Shown here: piece by piece, positions 44,893-53,250 of the stretch
Position numbering within the stretch: position 1 is the first letter of the stretch
Layout of the letters: each line of letters begins with the position of its first letter
NCBI RefSeq assembly: GCF_003986935.1
Contig: NZ_RJZE01000012.1
Location: forward strand, 124,001 to 188,000
DNA: 64,000 bases
Reading direction: 5' to 3'
Source: Paraburkholderia kururiensis JCM 10599 = LMG 19447
GTDB lineage: Bacteria > Pseudomonadota > Gammaproteobacteria > Burkholderiales > Burkholderiaceae
Program-made: the position numbers and the translations under genes
The notes under the pieces: model-generated
What the model saw: the letters and a program-made list of their open reading frames with translations, nothing else
What the model was told of the DNA's origin: nothing
Databases searched by the model: none

Positions 44893-47535
44893 TCAGTCCA
44901 GCGGCCAGGTTTCGCGGCTCATGGCCCGCACGGCCTGTGCCGAGTCGAGCGCCAGCGCATCCTGGGCGCGCTGACGGCACAGCGGGTAATCGAGATTGCG
45001 CACGCGCGCCTTGATGGCCGGCACACTGACGGGATCGACCGAAAGCTCCGTGACGCCAAGGCCCACGAGCAGCGGCACGGCGAGCGGGTCACCCGCCAGC
45101 GCGCCGCACACGCCCACCCACTTGCCGTGCTTTTCCGCGCCCTGAACCGCGATGCCGACAAGACGCAGCACCGCCGGATGCAGCCCGTCGGCCTGCGCCG
45201 CGAGATCGGGCCGGCAACGGTCCATGGCGAGCGTGTATTGCGTGAGATCGTTGGTGCCGATCGAGAGGAAGTCGGCATGGCGCGCCAGTTGGTCGGCGAG
45301 CAGCGCCGCCGAGGGCACCTCGATCATCACGCCCACTTCGATGCGATCGGTGCGGCCCTGCTCGCGCGCGAGTTCGTCGATGCGCGCGCGCAGCCGCACC
45401 AGTTCGCCCGCGTCCGTCACCATCGGCAGCAGGATGCGCACGGCGCCCGCGGGCCGCACAGCGAGCAGGCCGCGCAGTTGATCGTCGAGCAGGTCCGGGC
45501 GCACCTGGGCGAGGCGAATGCCGCGCAGGCCGAGCGCCGGGTTCGGTTCGGGCGGCAGCGTCAGGTAATCCACTTCCTTGTCGGCGCCCACGTCGAGCGT
45601 CCGGATGATCGCGGTGCGGCCCGCGAGCGCGTCCGTAATGGCCTGATAGCTTTGCCGATGCTCGTCCACCGTAGGCGCCGCCGGACGATGAATGAAGAGC
45701 AGTTCCGTACGCAGCAGGCCCACCGCGTCGGCACCGTTTTCGACAGCGGTTTTCGCGTCGTCGAGCGTGGCGATGTTCGCGGCCACTTCGATTGCGCGGC
45801 CGTCACGCGTGGCCGCCGCCTCACCCGACATGCGCCGGTTCGTTTCGCGCAGTTCGTCCAGCCGGTCGCGCTCGCGCCGCGCACGTTCGATCTCCTGTTC
45901 GCCCGGCGCATATTCGAGGCGCCCCGCGCTTGCATCCACGACGACCTGCGTGCCTTCGGCAATCGCATGCAGCGCGCTACCCACGGCGACGAGCGCCGGA
46001 ATGCCGGTCTGCCGCGCGATGATGGCCGCGTGCGAGGTCGCGCCGCCGCGCGCCATCACGAGCGCCGTGACGCGGCTGCGATCGAGCGACGAGAGGTCCG
46101 ACGGCGTGAACTCGTCGGCGGCGAGCACGGCCTCGTCGGGCAGCGTGCTCAGCGTGCGATTGGCGCCACTGGAGCCGCCCAGCGCGCGCAGCACGCGCTT
46201 TTCGATATCGCGCAGATCCGCGGCGCGCTCGGCGAGCAGCGAATCCTTCACGTCGGCGAGCACGGCGATCTGTGCACGAATGGCCGCGCGCCATGCGAAA
46301 CCCGCGCTCTTGCCGAGGCTGATGAGATCGCGCGCGGCGTCGAGCAGCGTGGGGTCTTCCAGCAACACGCGATGCACCGCGAAGATGCCGGCTTCGCCTA
46401 CTGCGCCGCGCTGCGAGGCTTCGCGCACGGTGGTGTCGAGTTCGGCATCCACGGCTGCGAGCGCCTTGTCCAGCAACCGGCTTTCAGAGGCGGGCGTGCC
46501 GGCCGCCTGCTCGACGGGTTCGACTTCGACGTTGTCCCAGCGCACGAGCTTGCCGAGCGCGACACCAGGCGACGCGCACACGCCCGCAAGCGTGTTGGCA
46601 GGCAGTGCCGACGCAGGCTCGCGCGGCACTTCGTGTGGCGCGGGCGAGGCATCGCGCGCACGCGTCTCTTCGACCTCGCCGTGCGCCTCGCGCAGCAGTT
46701 CGTTGGCCACGGCCTCGACGGCTTTCGCCGCATCGCGACCCGTCGCGACGAGTTCCACCGTGGCGCCCTCGCCTGCACCGAGCGCCAGCAACCCGACCAC
46801 GCTTTCGATCGGCGCCTTGCGTGCGCCGAAGTGCACTTCCACGCGCGCCTCCAGACCGCGCACGGCTTCGCGCACGCGGGCCGCGGGCCGCGCGTGCAGG
46901 CCGCCCGCGTGGGCGAGCGTCACGGTGCGGCGCACTTCGCTCGCGCAGGCCGTTGCTTCGGTGTGCGATGCGGCCTGAGTTTGCGTCGCGGCACTCGCCG
47001 ACGCTTGCGCACTCGCAGCGCCCTCGCCCGCTCCACGCGCACGCAGCACGAGCAGTTCACTCGTGCCGGCCTTCACCACGCCGCGTCGCGCGCGATCCAC
47101 CACTTCGAACGCATCCGAATTCGCGATGGCCACCACGGAAACGAGGCTCGGCGCCATGCGAGCAATGAAGTCCTGATCGAACTCGATGAGCACGTCGCCC
47201 GCACGCACGCTCGCGCCTTCCGCGACCTTCGGCGTGAAGCCTTCGCCGTTCAGCGCGACCGTATCGATGCCGATGTGCAGCAGCACTTCCGCGCCCTGCG
47301 TGGTGCGAATGGTGAGCGCATGGCCGGTGCGCGCGAGGTGCGCCACGACGCCGTCGCACGGCGCGACGAGCCGCCCTTCGAGCGGATCGATGCCGATGCC
47401 GTCGCCGAACATGCCTTCGGCGAACACGGGGTCGGGAACATCGGCTAGCGCCACGACCGGGCCGGTCAGCGGCGCCAGAAGGACAAACTGACCCTGGGCA
47501 GGATTCATCAGATGCGACTCCACGACACGTTCCAT
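44893..47535 (-). CDS. Multidomain phosphotransferase EIIA-HPr-EI of the nag PTS
   Basis: 880 residues. It carries the whole soluble phosphorelay: EIIA of the glucose type (residues 20-150; active His87 in LLHIGID, partner His72), HPr (202-290; His214 in GGLHARPA) and Enzyme I (about 315-880; His502 in GGATSHAAIIARQTG, PEP-binding Cys in GVCGALAGDP near the end). Linkers are Ala/Thr/Glu-rich. Together with NagE it forms a PEP-to-GlcNAc pathway. Start at 47535 with GAGAG upstream; MNPAQGQF at 47508 is also possible. 144 bases before nagE, 12 after nagB-II. Confidence 0.92.
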   Translation of the reverse strand: MERVVESHLMNPAQGQFVLLAPLTGPVVALADVPDPVFAEGMFGDGIGIDPLEGRLVAPCDGVVAHLARTGHALTIRTTQGAEVLLHIGIDTVALNGEGFTPKVAEGASVRAGDVLIEFDQDFIARMAPSLVSVVAIANSDAFEVVDRARRGVVKAGTSELLVLRARGAGEGAASAQASASAATQTQAASHTEATACASEVRRTVTLAHAGGLHARPAARVREAVRGLEARVEVHFGARKAPIESVVGLLALGAGEGATVELVATGRDAAKAVEAVANELLREAHGEVEETRARDASPAPHEVPREPASALPANTLAGVCASPGVALGKLVRWDNVEVEPVEQAAGTPASESRLLDKALAAVDAELDTTVREASQRGAVGEAGIFAVHRVLLEDPTLLDAARDLISLGKSAGFAWRAAIRAQIAVLADVKDSLLAERAADLRDIEKRVLRALGGSSGANRTLSTLPDEAVLAADEFTPSDLSSLDRSRVTALVMARGGATSHAAIIARQTGIPALVAVGSALHAIAEGTQVVVDASAGRLEYAPGEQEIERARRERDRLDELRETNRRMSGEAAATRDGRAIEVAANIATLDDAKTAVENGADAVGLLRTELLFIHRPAAPTVDEHRQSYQAITDALAGRTAIIRTLDVGADKEVDYLTLPPEPNPALGLRGIRLAQVRPDLLDDQLRGLLAVRPAGAVRILLPMVTDAGELVRLRARIDELAREQGRTDRIEVGVMIEVPSAALLADQLARHADFLSIGTNDLTQYTLAMDRCRPDLAAQADGLHPAVLRLVGIAVQGAEKHGKWVGVCGALAGDPLAVPLLVGLGVTELSVDPVSVPAIKARVRNLDYPLCRQRAQDALALDSAQAVRAMSRETWPLD

Positions 47536-47547
47536 CAGGACTCTCGC

Positions 47548-48573
47548 TTAATGTGTTTCGGTGACTTTATGCAGATGGCGCGGCGTATCGGGATTGCGCC
47601 CGCGCGCGGCGGCAAGGCCGGCGGCCATCACATAGAAGGAAAGAATGGCGGGGATCGGGTCCAGCGCGGCATCGGCGGCCGGTTCGAGCGGCAAGGTCAC
47701 GTCGGCAGCGTCGGCCGCATCGGCGGGCGCCGCGAGCAGCACGCGCGCGCCGCGCGAGCGCATGTCGCGCGCGAGCTGCACGAGCCCGGCCTGCTCGGGG
47801 CCGCGCGGCGCGAACACGAGCAGCGGATAGTCGCGGTCGATGATTTCCATCGGACCGTGCCGCACTTCGGCGCTCGAAAACGCCTCGGCCTGAATGCCCG
47901 ACGTTTCCTTGAGTTTGAGCGCCGCTTCCTGCGCGATGGCAAGCCCCGTGCCGCGACCGATCACGATCATCTGCGAAACGTCGCGCAGTTCGTCCACGGC
48001 CTTCGACCAGTCGAGCGTGCCCGCGCGCGAAAGCACGTCGGGCAGCGAGCGCAGCGCAGCAACCAGCGCTGCGTCGCGCTGCCAGTGCGCGACAAGCTGG
48101 GCCGAAAGCGAAAGCATCGCGATATAGCTCTTCGTGGCGGCGACGCTGAGTTCGGGCCCCGCGAGCAGCGGCAACTCGTATTCGCAGGCCTCGGCGAGCG
48201 GTGAGCCGGATACGTTCACGGCCGCTACGGTCAACGCGCCCGCGGCGCGCAACGCGGCCACGGTGCCCACCAGATCGGGGCTCTTGCCCGACTGCGAGAA
48301 CGCGAGCGCGAAGGCATCGCGCACACGCAGCGGCGCTTGCTGCAGCGTGGCGATCGACATGGGCAGCGACGCCACCGGCACGCCGATGCGGCTCATCGTG
48401 AGGCTCGCGAAATAGCTCGCCGCGTGGTCCGAGCTGCCGCGCGCCACGGTGAGCGCGACGTGGCGAGGCTTCTCTTCGAGCCTCGCTGCCAATGCCTCGA
48501 TGCGCGAGGTGTCGGCGAGTTGAGCGGCCACCGCGTCCGCGGACGCAAGGGCCTCTTTAAGCATATTCGACAA
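47548..48573 (-). CDS. SIS-domain glucosamine-6-phosphate deaminase (NagB-II type)
   Basis: 341 residues. Two SIS domains (VARGSSDHAASYFASL; IGRGTGLAIAQEAALKLKETSGIQAEAFSSAEVRHGPMEII), the pattern of GlmS isomerase domains without the glutaminase part. In nag operons this type deaminates GlcN-6-P to fructose-6-P, replacing classical NagB. Start is TTG at 48573 with AGGAG six bases before it; the nearest ATG (48564) is too far from that ribosome-binding site. It overlaps the end of nagA by 17 bases, so translation is coupled. Confidence 0.9.
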   Translation of the reverse strand: MSNMLKEALASADAVAAQLADTSRIEALAARLEEKPRHVALTVARGSSDHAASYFASLTMSRIGVPVASLPMSIATLQQAPLRVRDAFALAFSQSGKSPDLVGTVAALRAAGALTVAAVNVSGSPLAEACEYELPLLAGPELSVAATKSYIAMLSLSAQLVAHWQRDAALVAALRSLPDVLSRAGTLDWSKAVDELRDVSQMIVIGRGTGLAIAQEAALKLKETSGIQAEAFSSAEVRHGPMEIIDRDYPLLVFAPRGPEQAGLVQLARDMRSRGARVLLAAPADAADAADVTLPLEPAADAALDPIPAILSFYVMAAGLAAARGRNPDTPRHLHKVTETH

Positions 48574-49660
48574 TCGATTCTCCTTCGACGTAGGTCGCCG
48601 TCAGCGTCAACGCGCGGTCGAATACGACGATGTCGGCCCACGCGCCGCGCGCGAGACGGCCGCGGTCTTCGATGCCGAGGTAGTCGGCGGCGTAGCGCGA
48701 CATGCGGTTCGATACGTCCGCAATCGGCAGGCCGAGCGAAACGAGGTTGCGCAGCGCGACGTCCATGGTGAGCGTGCTGCCGGCGAGCGTGCCGTCGGCA
48801 AGACGCACGCCGCCGAGGCACTTCGTGACGTGCTGGCTGCCAAGGCGGTACTCGCCGTCGGGCATGCCGGTGGCCGAGGTGCTGTCCGTCACCACGTAGA
48901 GGCGGGGAATCGCGCGCAGTGCGGCGCGAATCGCGCCAGGGTGCACGTGCAGCAGGTCGGGAATGATCTCGGCGTATTCGGCGTGCGCAAGTGCTGCGCC
49001 CACGAGGCCCGGATTGCGGTGATGCATCGGCGACATCGCGTTGAAGAGATGCGTGAAGCCGCGCGCGCCGTGCTTGAGCGCGGTCACGGCGTCGTCGTAA
49101 GTCGCGAGCGAGTGACCGAGTTGCACGCGCACGCCGCGCGCTGCCATCTCCGAAATGATCTCGATGTGGCCTGCGATTTCGGGCGCCACCGTCACCACGC
49201 GAATGGGCGCGATGGAAAGGTACTTGAGCACTTCGTCGAGCACGGCGGACACCGCGGCGTCCGGCTGCGCGCCCAGCTTGCCGGGATTGATGTACGGCCC
49301 TTCCAGGTGCACGCCGAGCACGCGCGCGCCGCCCGGCGTGCGGCTGCGCGCCACGTTGCCGAGCCCCGCCACGACGTTCATCAGTTCCTCGCGCGGGGCC
49401 GTCATCGTGGTGGCGAGCAGGCTCGTCGTGCCGTATTTCGCGTGGGTGCGCGCAATGGTTTCGATGGCGTTGCCGGCTTCCATCACGTCGGCGCCGCCAC
49501 CGCCGTGCACGTGCAGGTCGATGAAGCCGGGCAGGATGTAGGGCGCGTCGTTGGTCGCGGGGTCGACGCGCTCGCCGGCAAGCGACGTGATGCGGCCGTT
49601 TGCCGTTTCGAGCGTGCCGTGAATCCAGCCGTCGGGGGTCAGTATGTTTCCGGTCAGCAT
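48557..49660 (-). CDS. nagA: N-acetylglucosamine-6-phosphate deacetylase NagA
   Basis: 367 residues. Removes acetate from GlcNAc-6-P. Amidohydrolase motifs: PGFIDLHVHGGGGADVM (metal His), HLEGPYINP (Glu), QLGHSLATYDDAV and HLFNAMSPMHHRNPG, VVTDSTSATGM (catalytic Asp). Start at MLTGNILTP because AGGA lies seven bases before it; an in-frame ATG at 49729 would add 23 Ser/Pro-rich residues without a ribosome-binding site. Downstream of nagR by 101 bases and overlapping nagB-II. Confidence 0.94.
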   Translation of the reverse strand: MLTGNILTPDGWIHGTLETANGRITSLAGERVDPATNDAPYILPGFIDLHVHGGGGADVMEAGNAIETIARTHAKYGTTSLLATTMTAPREELMNVVAGLGNVARSRTPGGARVLGVHLEGPYINPGKLGAQPDAAVSAVLDEVLKYLSIAPIRVVTVAPEIAGHIEIISEMAARGVRVQLGHSLATYDDAVTALKHGARGFTHLFNAMSPMHHRNPGLVGAALAHAEYAEIIPDLLHVHPGAIRAALRAIPRLYVVTDSTSATGMPDGEYRLGSQHVTKCLGGVRLADGTLAGSTLTMDVALRNLVSLGLPIADVSNRMSRYAADYLGIEDRGRLARGAWADIVVFDRALTLTATYVEGESIVEYA

Positions 49661-49761
49661 GTGTGTTCCTGGTGATGCTTCGGCCGAGGCCTTGGGTGAT
49701 ACCTCAGGTGATACGAGAGAGACGTTCATGACTGATTCGCGTGGCGCCGTTCGTGTTCCCG

Positions 49762-50496
49762 TTACTGGAGCAGTTCGGCCACGAAATCGTAGTAACCGTC
49801 CCGGCAGTAGGTGTCCGTGAGTTCGATGGCCCGCTGATCCGCGCTGAAACCCACGCGCTGAATGACCAGCAGGGCCGCGCGCGGCTCGATCTCCATTAGC
49901 GCGGCGATTTCGCTCGTGGCGTTCACCGCGCGAAAGTGCTGCAGCGCGCGGACCACCGGCACGCCGCGCTCCTCGAGGTGGCTGTAGAGCGACACGCCGA
50001 TTGCATGCGGGTCGGGCACGATCGAAACTGGCAACGCCGAGTGCTCGACGGCCATTACGATGCCGTCCGCGCGACGCAGGCGTCGCAGGTTCGCCACCGA
50101 CGCGCCTGGCGACAACCCGAGATGCACGATCTCGTCGCGCGTGGCGGCGCGAACGTCGCGCTCGAGCCAGATGGAATCGGGCGTGAAGCCGCGCTGCTGC
50201 ATCTTCTTGGTGAAGCCGGTGAGGCGCGAAAGCGGATCTTCCACACGCGGCGTGATGAAACTGCCGGCGCCGCGCGCGCGGCGAATCAGACCTTGCTCCA
50301 CGAGCAGCGCAATAGCCTTGCGCGCGGTGATGCGCGACACGCCGATTGCATCGCAGAGCGTACGTTCCGAAGGCAGCGCCTCGCCCGCAGACCAGACGCC
50401 GCATTGGATCGCCGTCGCCAGATTGCGCGCCAGCTGCAGGTACAACGGTGTGACGTTGCGCGCATCGGGCATCAGCGCGGACCAGCGGGTTTCCAT
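49762..50496 (-). CDS. nagR: GntR/HutC-family regulator of the nag operon (NagR)
   Basis: 244 residues. N-terminal winged helix (LARNLATAIQCGVWSAGEALPSERTLCDAIGVSRITARKAIALLVEQGLIRRARGAGSFI) and a C-terminal UTRA ligand domain that in relatives binds amino-sugar phosphates. First gene of the nag operon, so it probably represses itself and nagA-nagE until GlcNAc-6-P or GlcN-6-P appears. An inverted repeat in its promoter is the candidate operator. The name follows from the operon context. Confidence 0.88.
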   Translation of the reverse strand: METRWSALMPDARNVTPLYLQLARNLATAIQCGVWSAGEALPSERTLCDAIGVSRITARKAIALLVEQGLIRRARGAGSFITPRVEDPLSRLTGFTKKMQQRGFTPDSIWLERDVRAATRDEIVHLGLSPGASVANLRRLRRADGIVMAVEHSALPVSIVPDPHAIGVSLYSHLEERGVPVVRALQHFRAVNATSEIAALMEIEPRAALLVIQRVGFSADQRAIELTDTYCRDGYYDFVAELLQ

Positions 50497-50548
50497 TGAG
50501 GGCTCGGGCGGGGAAGGAACGGTTGGGAGGGTTCTTCAAGCCGAGCCC

Positions 50549-50576
50549 ATTATATAACCACAATAATACCAGTCAA
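50549..50576 (-). promoter_or_regulatory. Sigma-70 promoter of the nagR operon
   Basis: Read on the minus strand: TTGACT (50576-50571), 16 bases, TATAAT (50554-50549), a near-consensus promoter directed to nagR and the nag genes. Confidence 0.75.
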
Positions 50577-50585
50577 CGAACTGGT
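50568..50585. promoter_or_regulatory. Inverted repeat overlapping the nag -35 (candidate NagR operator)
   Basis: ACCAGT-N6-ACTGGT is a perfect 6-bp inverted repeat covering the -35 hexamer. A second ACCA at 50557 lies 11 bases from the one at 50568, making a direct repeat one helical turn apart inside the spacer. Either could be the regulator's site; binding is inferred. Confidence 0.45.
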
Positions 50586-50838
50586 TCCAGGCCTGTCGAT
50601 CGGTGTTCAAGCCTTACCTGGCGGTCGTTTGCGCGCTTCTCCCAAGGCTTGCGGCGCGTTTCTGCGGTATCGGGATTTACCCTGGCGGCGCCCCCGTGTC
50701 GCGCTTTACGCATACCGCTTTGATACCACTTGGTTGCCCGCAACCTTGCATGCGGCGCACACAACCCGTTCCCATATCGACAGGCGGCCCCTATAGTGGT
50801 GCATCGCAGGCAAAGACGAAGAACACGGGGAGCCGGAG

Positions 50839-51768
50839 TTGACTGAATCTGATGCGTTGAGGCGCGCGGAGGCCGTCCGCCACTTCAATCGTTTTTACAC
50901 GCGCCACATCGGCGCCCTTCACGAGCATCTGCAAAAGAGCGCCTTCTCGCTGACGGAGGTGCGCATTCTCAACGAGCTGTCGCGCGGCCGCGCGAACACG
51001 GCGGCGGCACTCGCCCGCAATCTGGGTCTCGACACCGGCTACCTGAGCCGCATCCTCACGAGCTTCGAGCGGCGCAATCTGCTGACGCGCCGGCCCTCAG
51101 AATTCGACGCGCGCCAGTCGCTGCTCTCGCTCACGGAACAGGGCCGCGCCGAGTACGAACCGCTGGAGAAAGCCGCTGTCGCCGAAGTTCGCGCGGTGCT
51201 GGCGCGGCTGCCGCAAGGGTCGCAGCAGCAGTTGATCGGCGCGATGAAGCTGATTGAACGGCTGCTCGATGACCGTCCGCGGCGGGGCCTCGTGAAGCTG
51301 CGCGCCCCGAAGGCAGGCGAGGCGAGCTGGCTGGTGCACCGTCAGGCGCAACTCTCGGCCGCCGCCCATGGCTGGGACGCCCGCTTCGAGGCACTGCTCG
51401 CGCGCACCGTTGCCACCTTCACGCAGACGCACGACGCGCAGCGCGAGGCATGCTGGATCGCCGAGCAAGACGGCATGACGGTGGGGTCGGCGCTCATCGC
51501 CGCGCGCTCGCAGGAAATTGCGAGCGTGCGCATGTTCTATGTGGAGCCCGACATGCGGTGCCTTGGCATCGGCGCACAACTGCTGGAGGAATGCGTGCGC
51601 TTCGCAAAGGACGCGCGCTACGCCGCGCTCTCGCTCTCGCTCGCGACGGTGATGGCCGACGCGCGGCGGCTCGCGGCGCGCATGGGCTTCCACTGTGCGA
51701 CCAGCAAGGACGCGCACCGCTTCGGGCATCCGCTTACCGTTGAACGGTGGGAGCTCACGCTGTCGTGA
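50839..51768 (+). CDS. MarR-type regulator fused to a GNAT acetyltransferase
   Basis: 309 residues. Residues 1-150: MarR winged helix (LTEVRILNELSRGRANTAAALARNLGLDTGYLSRILTSFERRNLLTRRPSEFDARQSLLSLTEQG). Residues 155-309: GNAT domain with the acetyl-CoA loop MRCLGIGAQLLEECVRFA (Q/RxxGxG/A). Such fusions are known as a family; targets are unknown. The start is TTG at 50839 with GGGGAG six bases upstream. Divergent from nagR and convergent with chrA. Confidence 0.9.
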   Translation: MTESDALRRAEAVRHFNRFYTRHIGALHEHLQKSAFSLTEVRILNELSRGRANTAAALARNLGLDTGYLSRILTSFERRNLLTRRPSEFDARQSLLSLTEQGRAEYEPLEKAAVAEVRAVLARLPQGSQQQLIGAMKLIERLLDDRPRRGLVKLRAPKAGEASWLVHRQAQLSAAAHGWDARFEALLARTVATFTQTHDAQREACWIAEQDGMTVGSALIAARSQEIASVRMFYVEPDMRCLGIGAQLLEECVRFAKDARYAALSLSLATVMADARRLAARMGFHCATSKDAHRFGHPLTVERWELTLS

Positions 51769-51778
51769 GGCGACGTGA

Positions 51779-51807
51779 ACTGAGCGCACGTGTTCGCTGC
51801 GCTCAGT
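51779..51807. terminator. Hairpin between convergent MarR-GNAT and chrA genes
   Basis: ACTGAGCGCA (51779-51788) pairs with TGCGCTCAGT (51798-51807), nine-base loop, followed by CGTCCTTTA on the plus strand. A shared terminator is likely from position. Confidence 0.5.
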
Positions 51808-51813
51808 CGTCCT

Positions 51814-53037
51814 TTAGAAAATCAGATACCCTGCGAGCGCGGAGAACGCCACCACGAGCCAGGGTGGCAAGCGCGCCGCCATCAGCAGCGCGAGCGCCAC
51901 GAGGGCAAATGCGATGTCCGCCGGGTGGCGCAGTGCGTTCACGCAGAGCGGCGAATAGAACGCCGCGGCCAGCAGCCCCACCACGGCGGCATTCACGCCC
52001 ATTAGCGCGTAGCGGCACGCGGCGAGGCCCCGCAGCCGCTCCCACAGAGGCATCACGCCAATCACCAGCAGAAACGACGGCAGAAAAATAGCGACAACCG
52101 CAATGGCCGCGCCCGCCACGCCTGCGGGCTGCTGATTCGATACCGCACCAAGAAACGCCGCGAACGTGAAGAGCGGACCGGGCACGGCCTGCGCGGCGCC
52201 GTAGCCGGCAATGAACGCTTCCGGCGTGACCCAATGCGGCGGCACCACCACCTGTTCGAGCAGCGGCAGCACGACGTGACCGCCGCCGAACACGAGCGAG
52301 CCCACGCGGAAGAAACTCGCGAACAGATGCAGCGGATAGTTGCCGGAGACCGTGGCCAGAGCGGGCAGCCCGAGCAGCAGAAGGACGAAGAGCCCGATCA
52401 TCAGCACGGCGTGCACACGCCCGCCGGCACCAATCGGTTCGCTGTGCTCGCTCACCTCCGGCAAGCGGCCACGCAGCAACCAGCCCGCCAGCGCTCCGAA
52501 TGCGAGCACCGCAAGTTGCGCGAGCGGTGTCGTGAACGCCAGCATGACGACCGTGGATACGACGGCAATCGCCACACGCGGACGGTCGGGCGCGAGGGTA
52601 CGCAGCATGCCCCACAGCGCTTGCGCCACGACAGCGACGGCAACGAGGCTTAGTCCGTGCAGCCAGCCGGATTGCGCCGTCGCTCCGTGCCGCCCGACGA
52701 GAAGACCGAACGCACAGAGCAGCGCCGCGGACGGCAGCGTGAAGCCCGTCCATGCGGCAATCGCGCCCGCTATGCCGCCCTGGCGCAGCCCGAGCGCAAT
52801 GCCCACCTGGCTGCTCGACGGGCCCGGCATGAACTGGCAGAGCGCGACGATATCGGCGAACGCGGCGTCGGTGAGCCACGCGCGGCGGCGCACGAATTCC
52901 TCGCGAAAGAAGCCGAGATGTGCGATCGGTCCGCCGAAACACGTGAGCCCGAGCCGAAGGAAGATCGCGAAGATCTCGAATACGGACGGGCGCGTGGGCA
53001 CGGCAGGGCGGGAAACGGAGGGCATGCGGTCGTCCAT
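51814..53037 (-). CDS. chrA: Chromate efflux transporter ChrA
   Basis: 407 residues. CHR-family chromate/sulfate antiporter with two homologous halves: the first has FLRLGLTCFGGPIAHLGFFREEFVRRRAWL and LCQFMPGPSSSQVG, the second FFRVGSLVFGGGHVVLPLLEQ and AQAVPGPLFTFAAFLG, each with the FGG and PGP motifs. About ten membrane helices. Start at MDDRMPSV; MPSVSR four codons later is an alternative. No other chr genes are near, so resistance is a family inference. Confidence 0.93.
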   Translation of the reverse strand: MDDRMPSVSRPAVPTRPSVFEIFAIFLRLGLTCFGGPIAHLGFFREEFVRRRAWLTDAAFADIVALCQFMPGPSSSQVGIALGLRQGGIAGAIAAWTGFTLPSAALLCAFGLLVGRHGATAQSGWLHGLSLVAVAVVAQALWGMLRTLAPDRPRVAIAVVSTVVMLAFTTPLAQLAVLAFGALAGWLLRGRLPEVSEHSEPIGAGGRVHAVLMIGLFVLLLLGLPALATVSGNYPLHLFASFFRVGSLVFGGGHVVLPLLEQVVVPPHWVTPEAFIAGYGAAQAVPGPLFTFAAFLGAVSNQQPAGVAGAAIAVVAIFLPSFLLVIGVMPLWERLRGLAACRYALMGVNAAVVGLLAAAFYSPLCVNALRHPADIAFALVALALLMAARLPPWLVVAFSALAGYLIF

Positions 53038-53198
53038 GTCGGTCGGGATGCGGTCACGTTCGGTGCGACGCCTGGGGCACGTCGCTTCAGGCGGCGTCGC
53101 GCGACATGCTAGCAGCGTCGGGGCGAAGCGGTGTGCCCGAGATGCGTGGGCGTTGTCCGGCGCTCGCACGTTCGCGCCAAAGCAGCCGGGTAAAACAA

Positions 53199-53222
53199 AA
53201 CGCCACGGCAAGCCGTGGCGTT
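53199..53222 (-). terminator. Terminator after metQ
   Basis: AACGCCACGGC (53199-53209) pairs with GCCGTGGCGTT (53212-53222). Read on the minus strand it is followed by TTGTTTTA, so it ends metQ transcription. Confidence 0.8.
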
Positions 53223-53250
53223 GTCGATTGCAAAAGCTGGCGGCGCCGCT

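Larger units (their letters stand above)
50497..50838. other. 342-base nagR/MarR-GNAT divergent region
   Basis: The nagR side holds a sigma-70 promoter and inverted repeat (50549-50585). Bases 50586-50838 are ordinary GC-rich sequence without a gene; I see no clear promoter for the MarR-GNAT gene. Confidence 0.5.

Noticed and set aside
44839..47448. An 869-codon open frame on the plus strand opposite the EIIA-HPr-EI gene
   Set aside because: It is an antisense shadow in very GC-rich DNA: Arg/His-rich, no domain pattern, while the minus strand has clear active-site motifs throughout.
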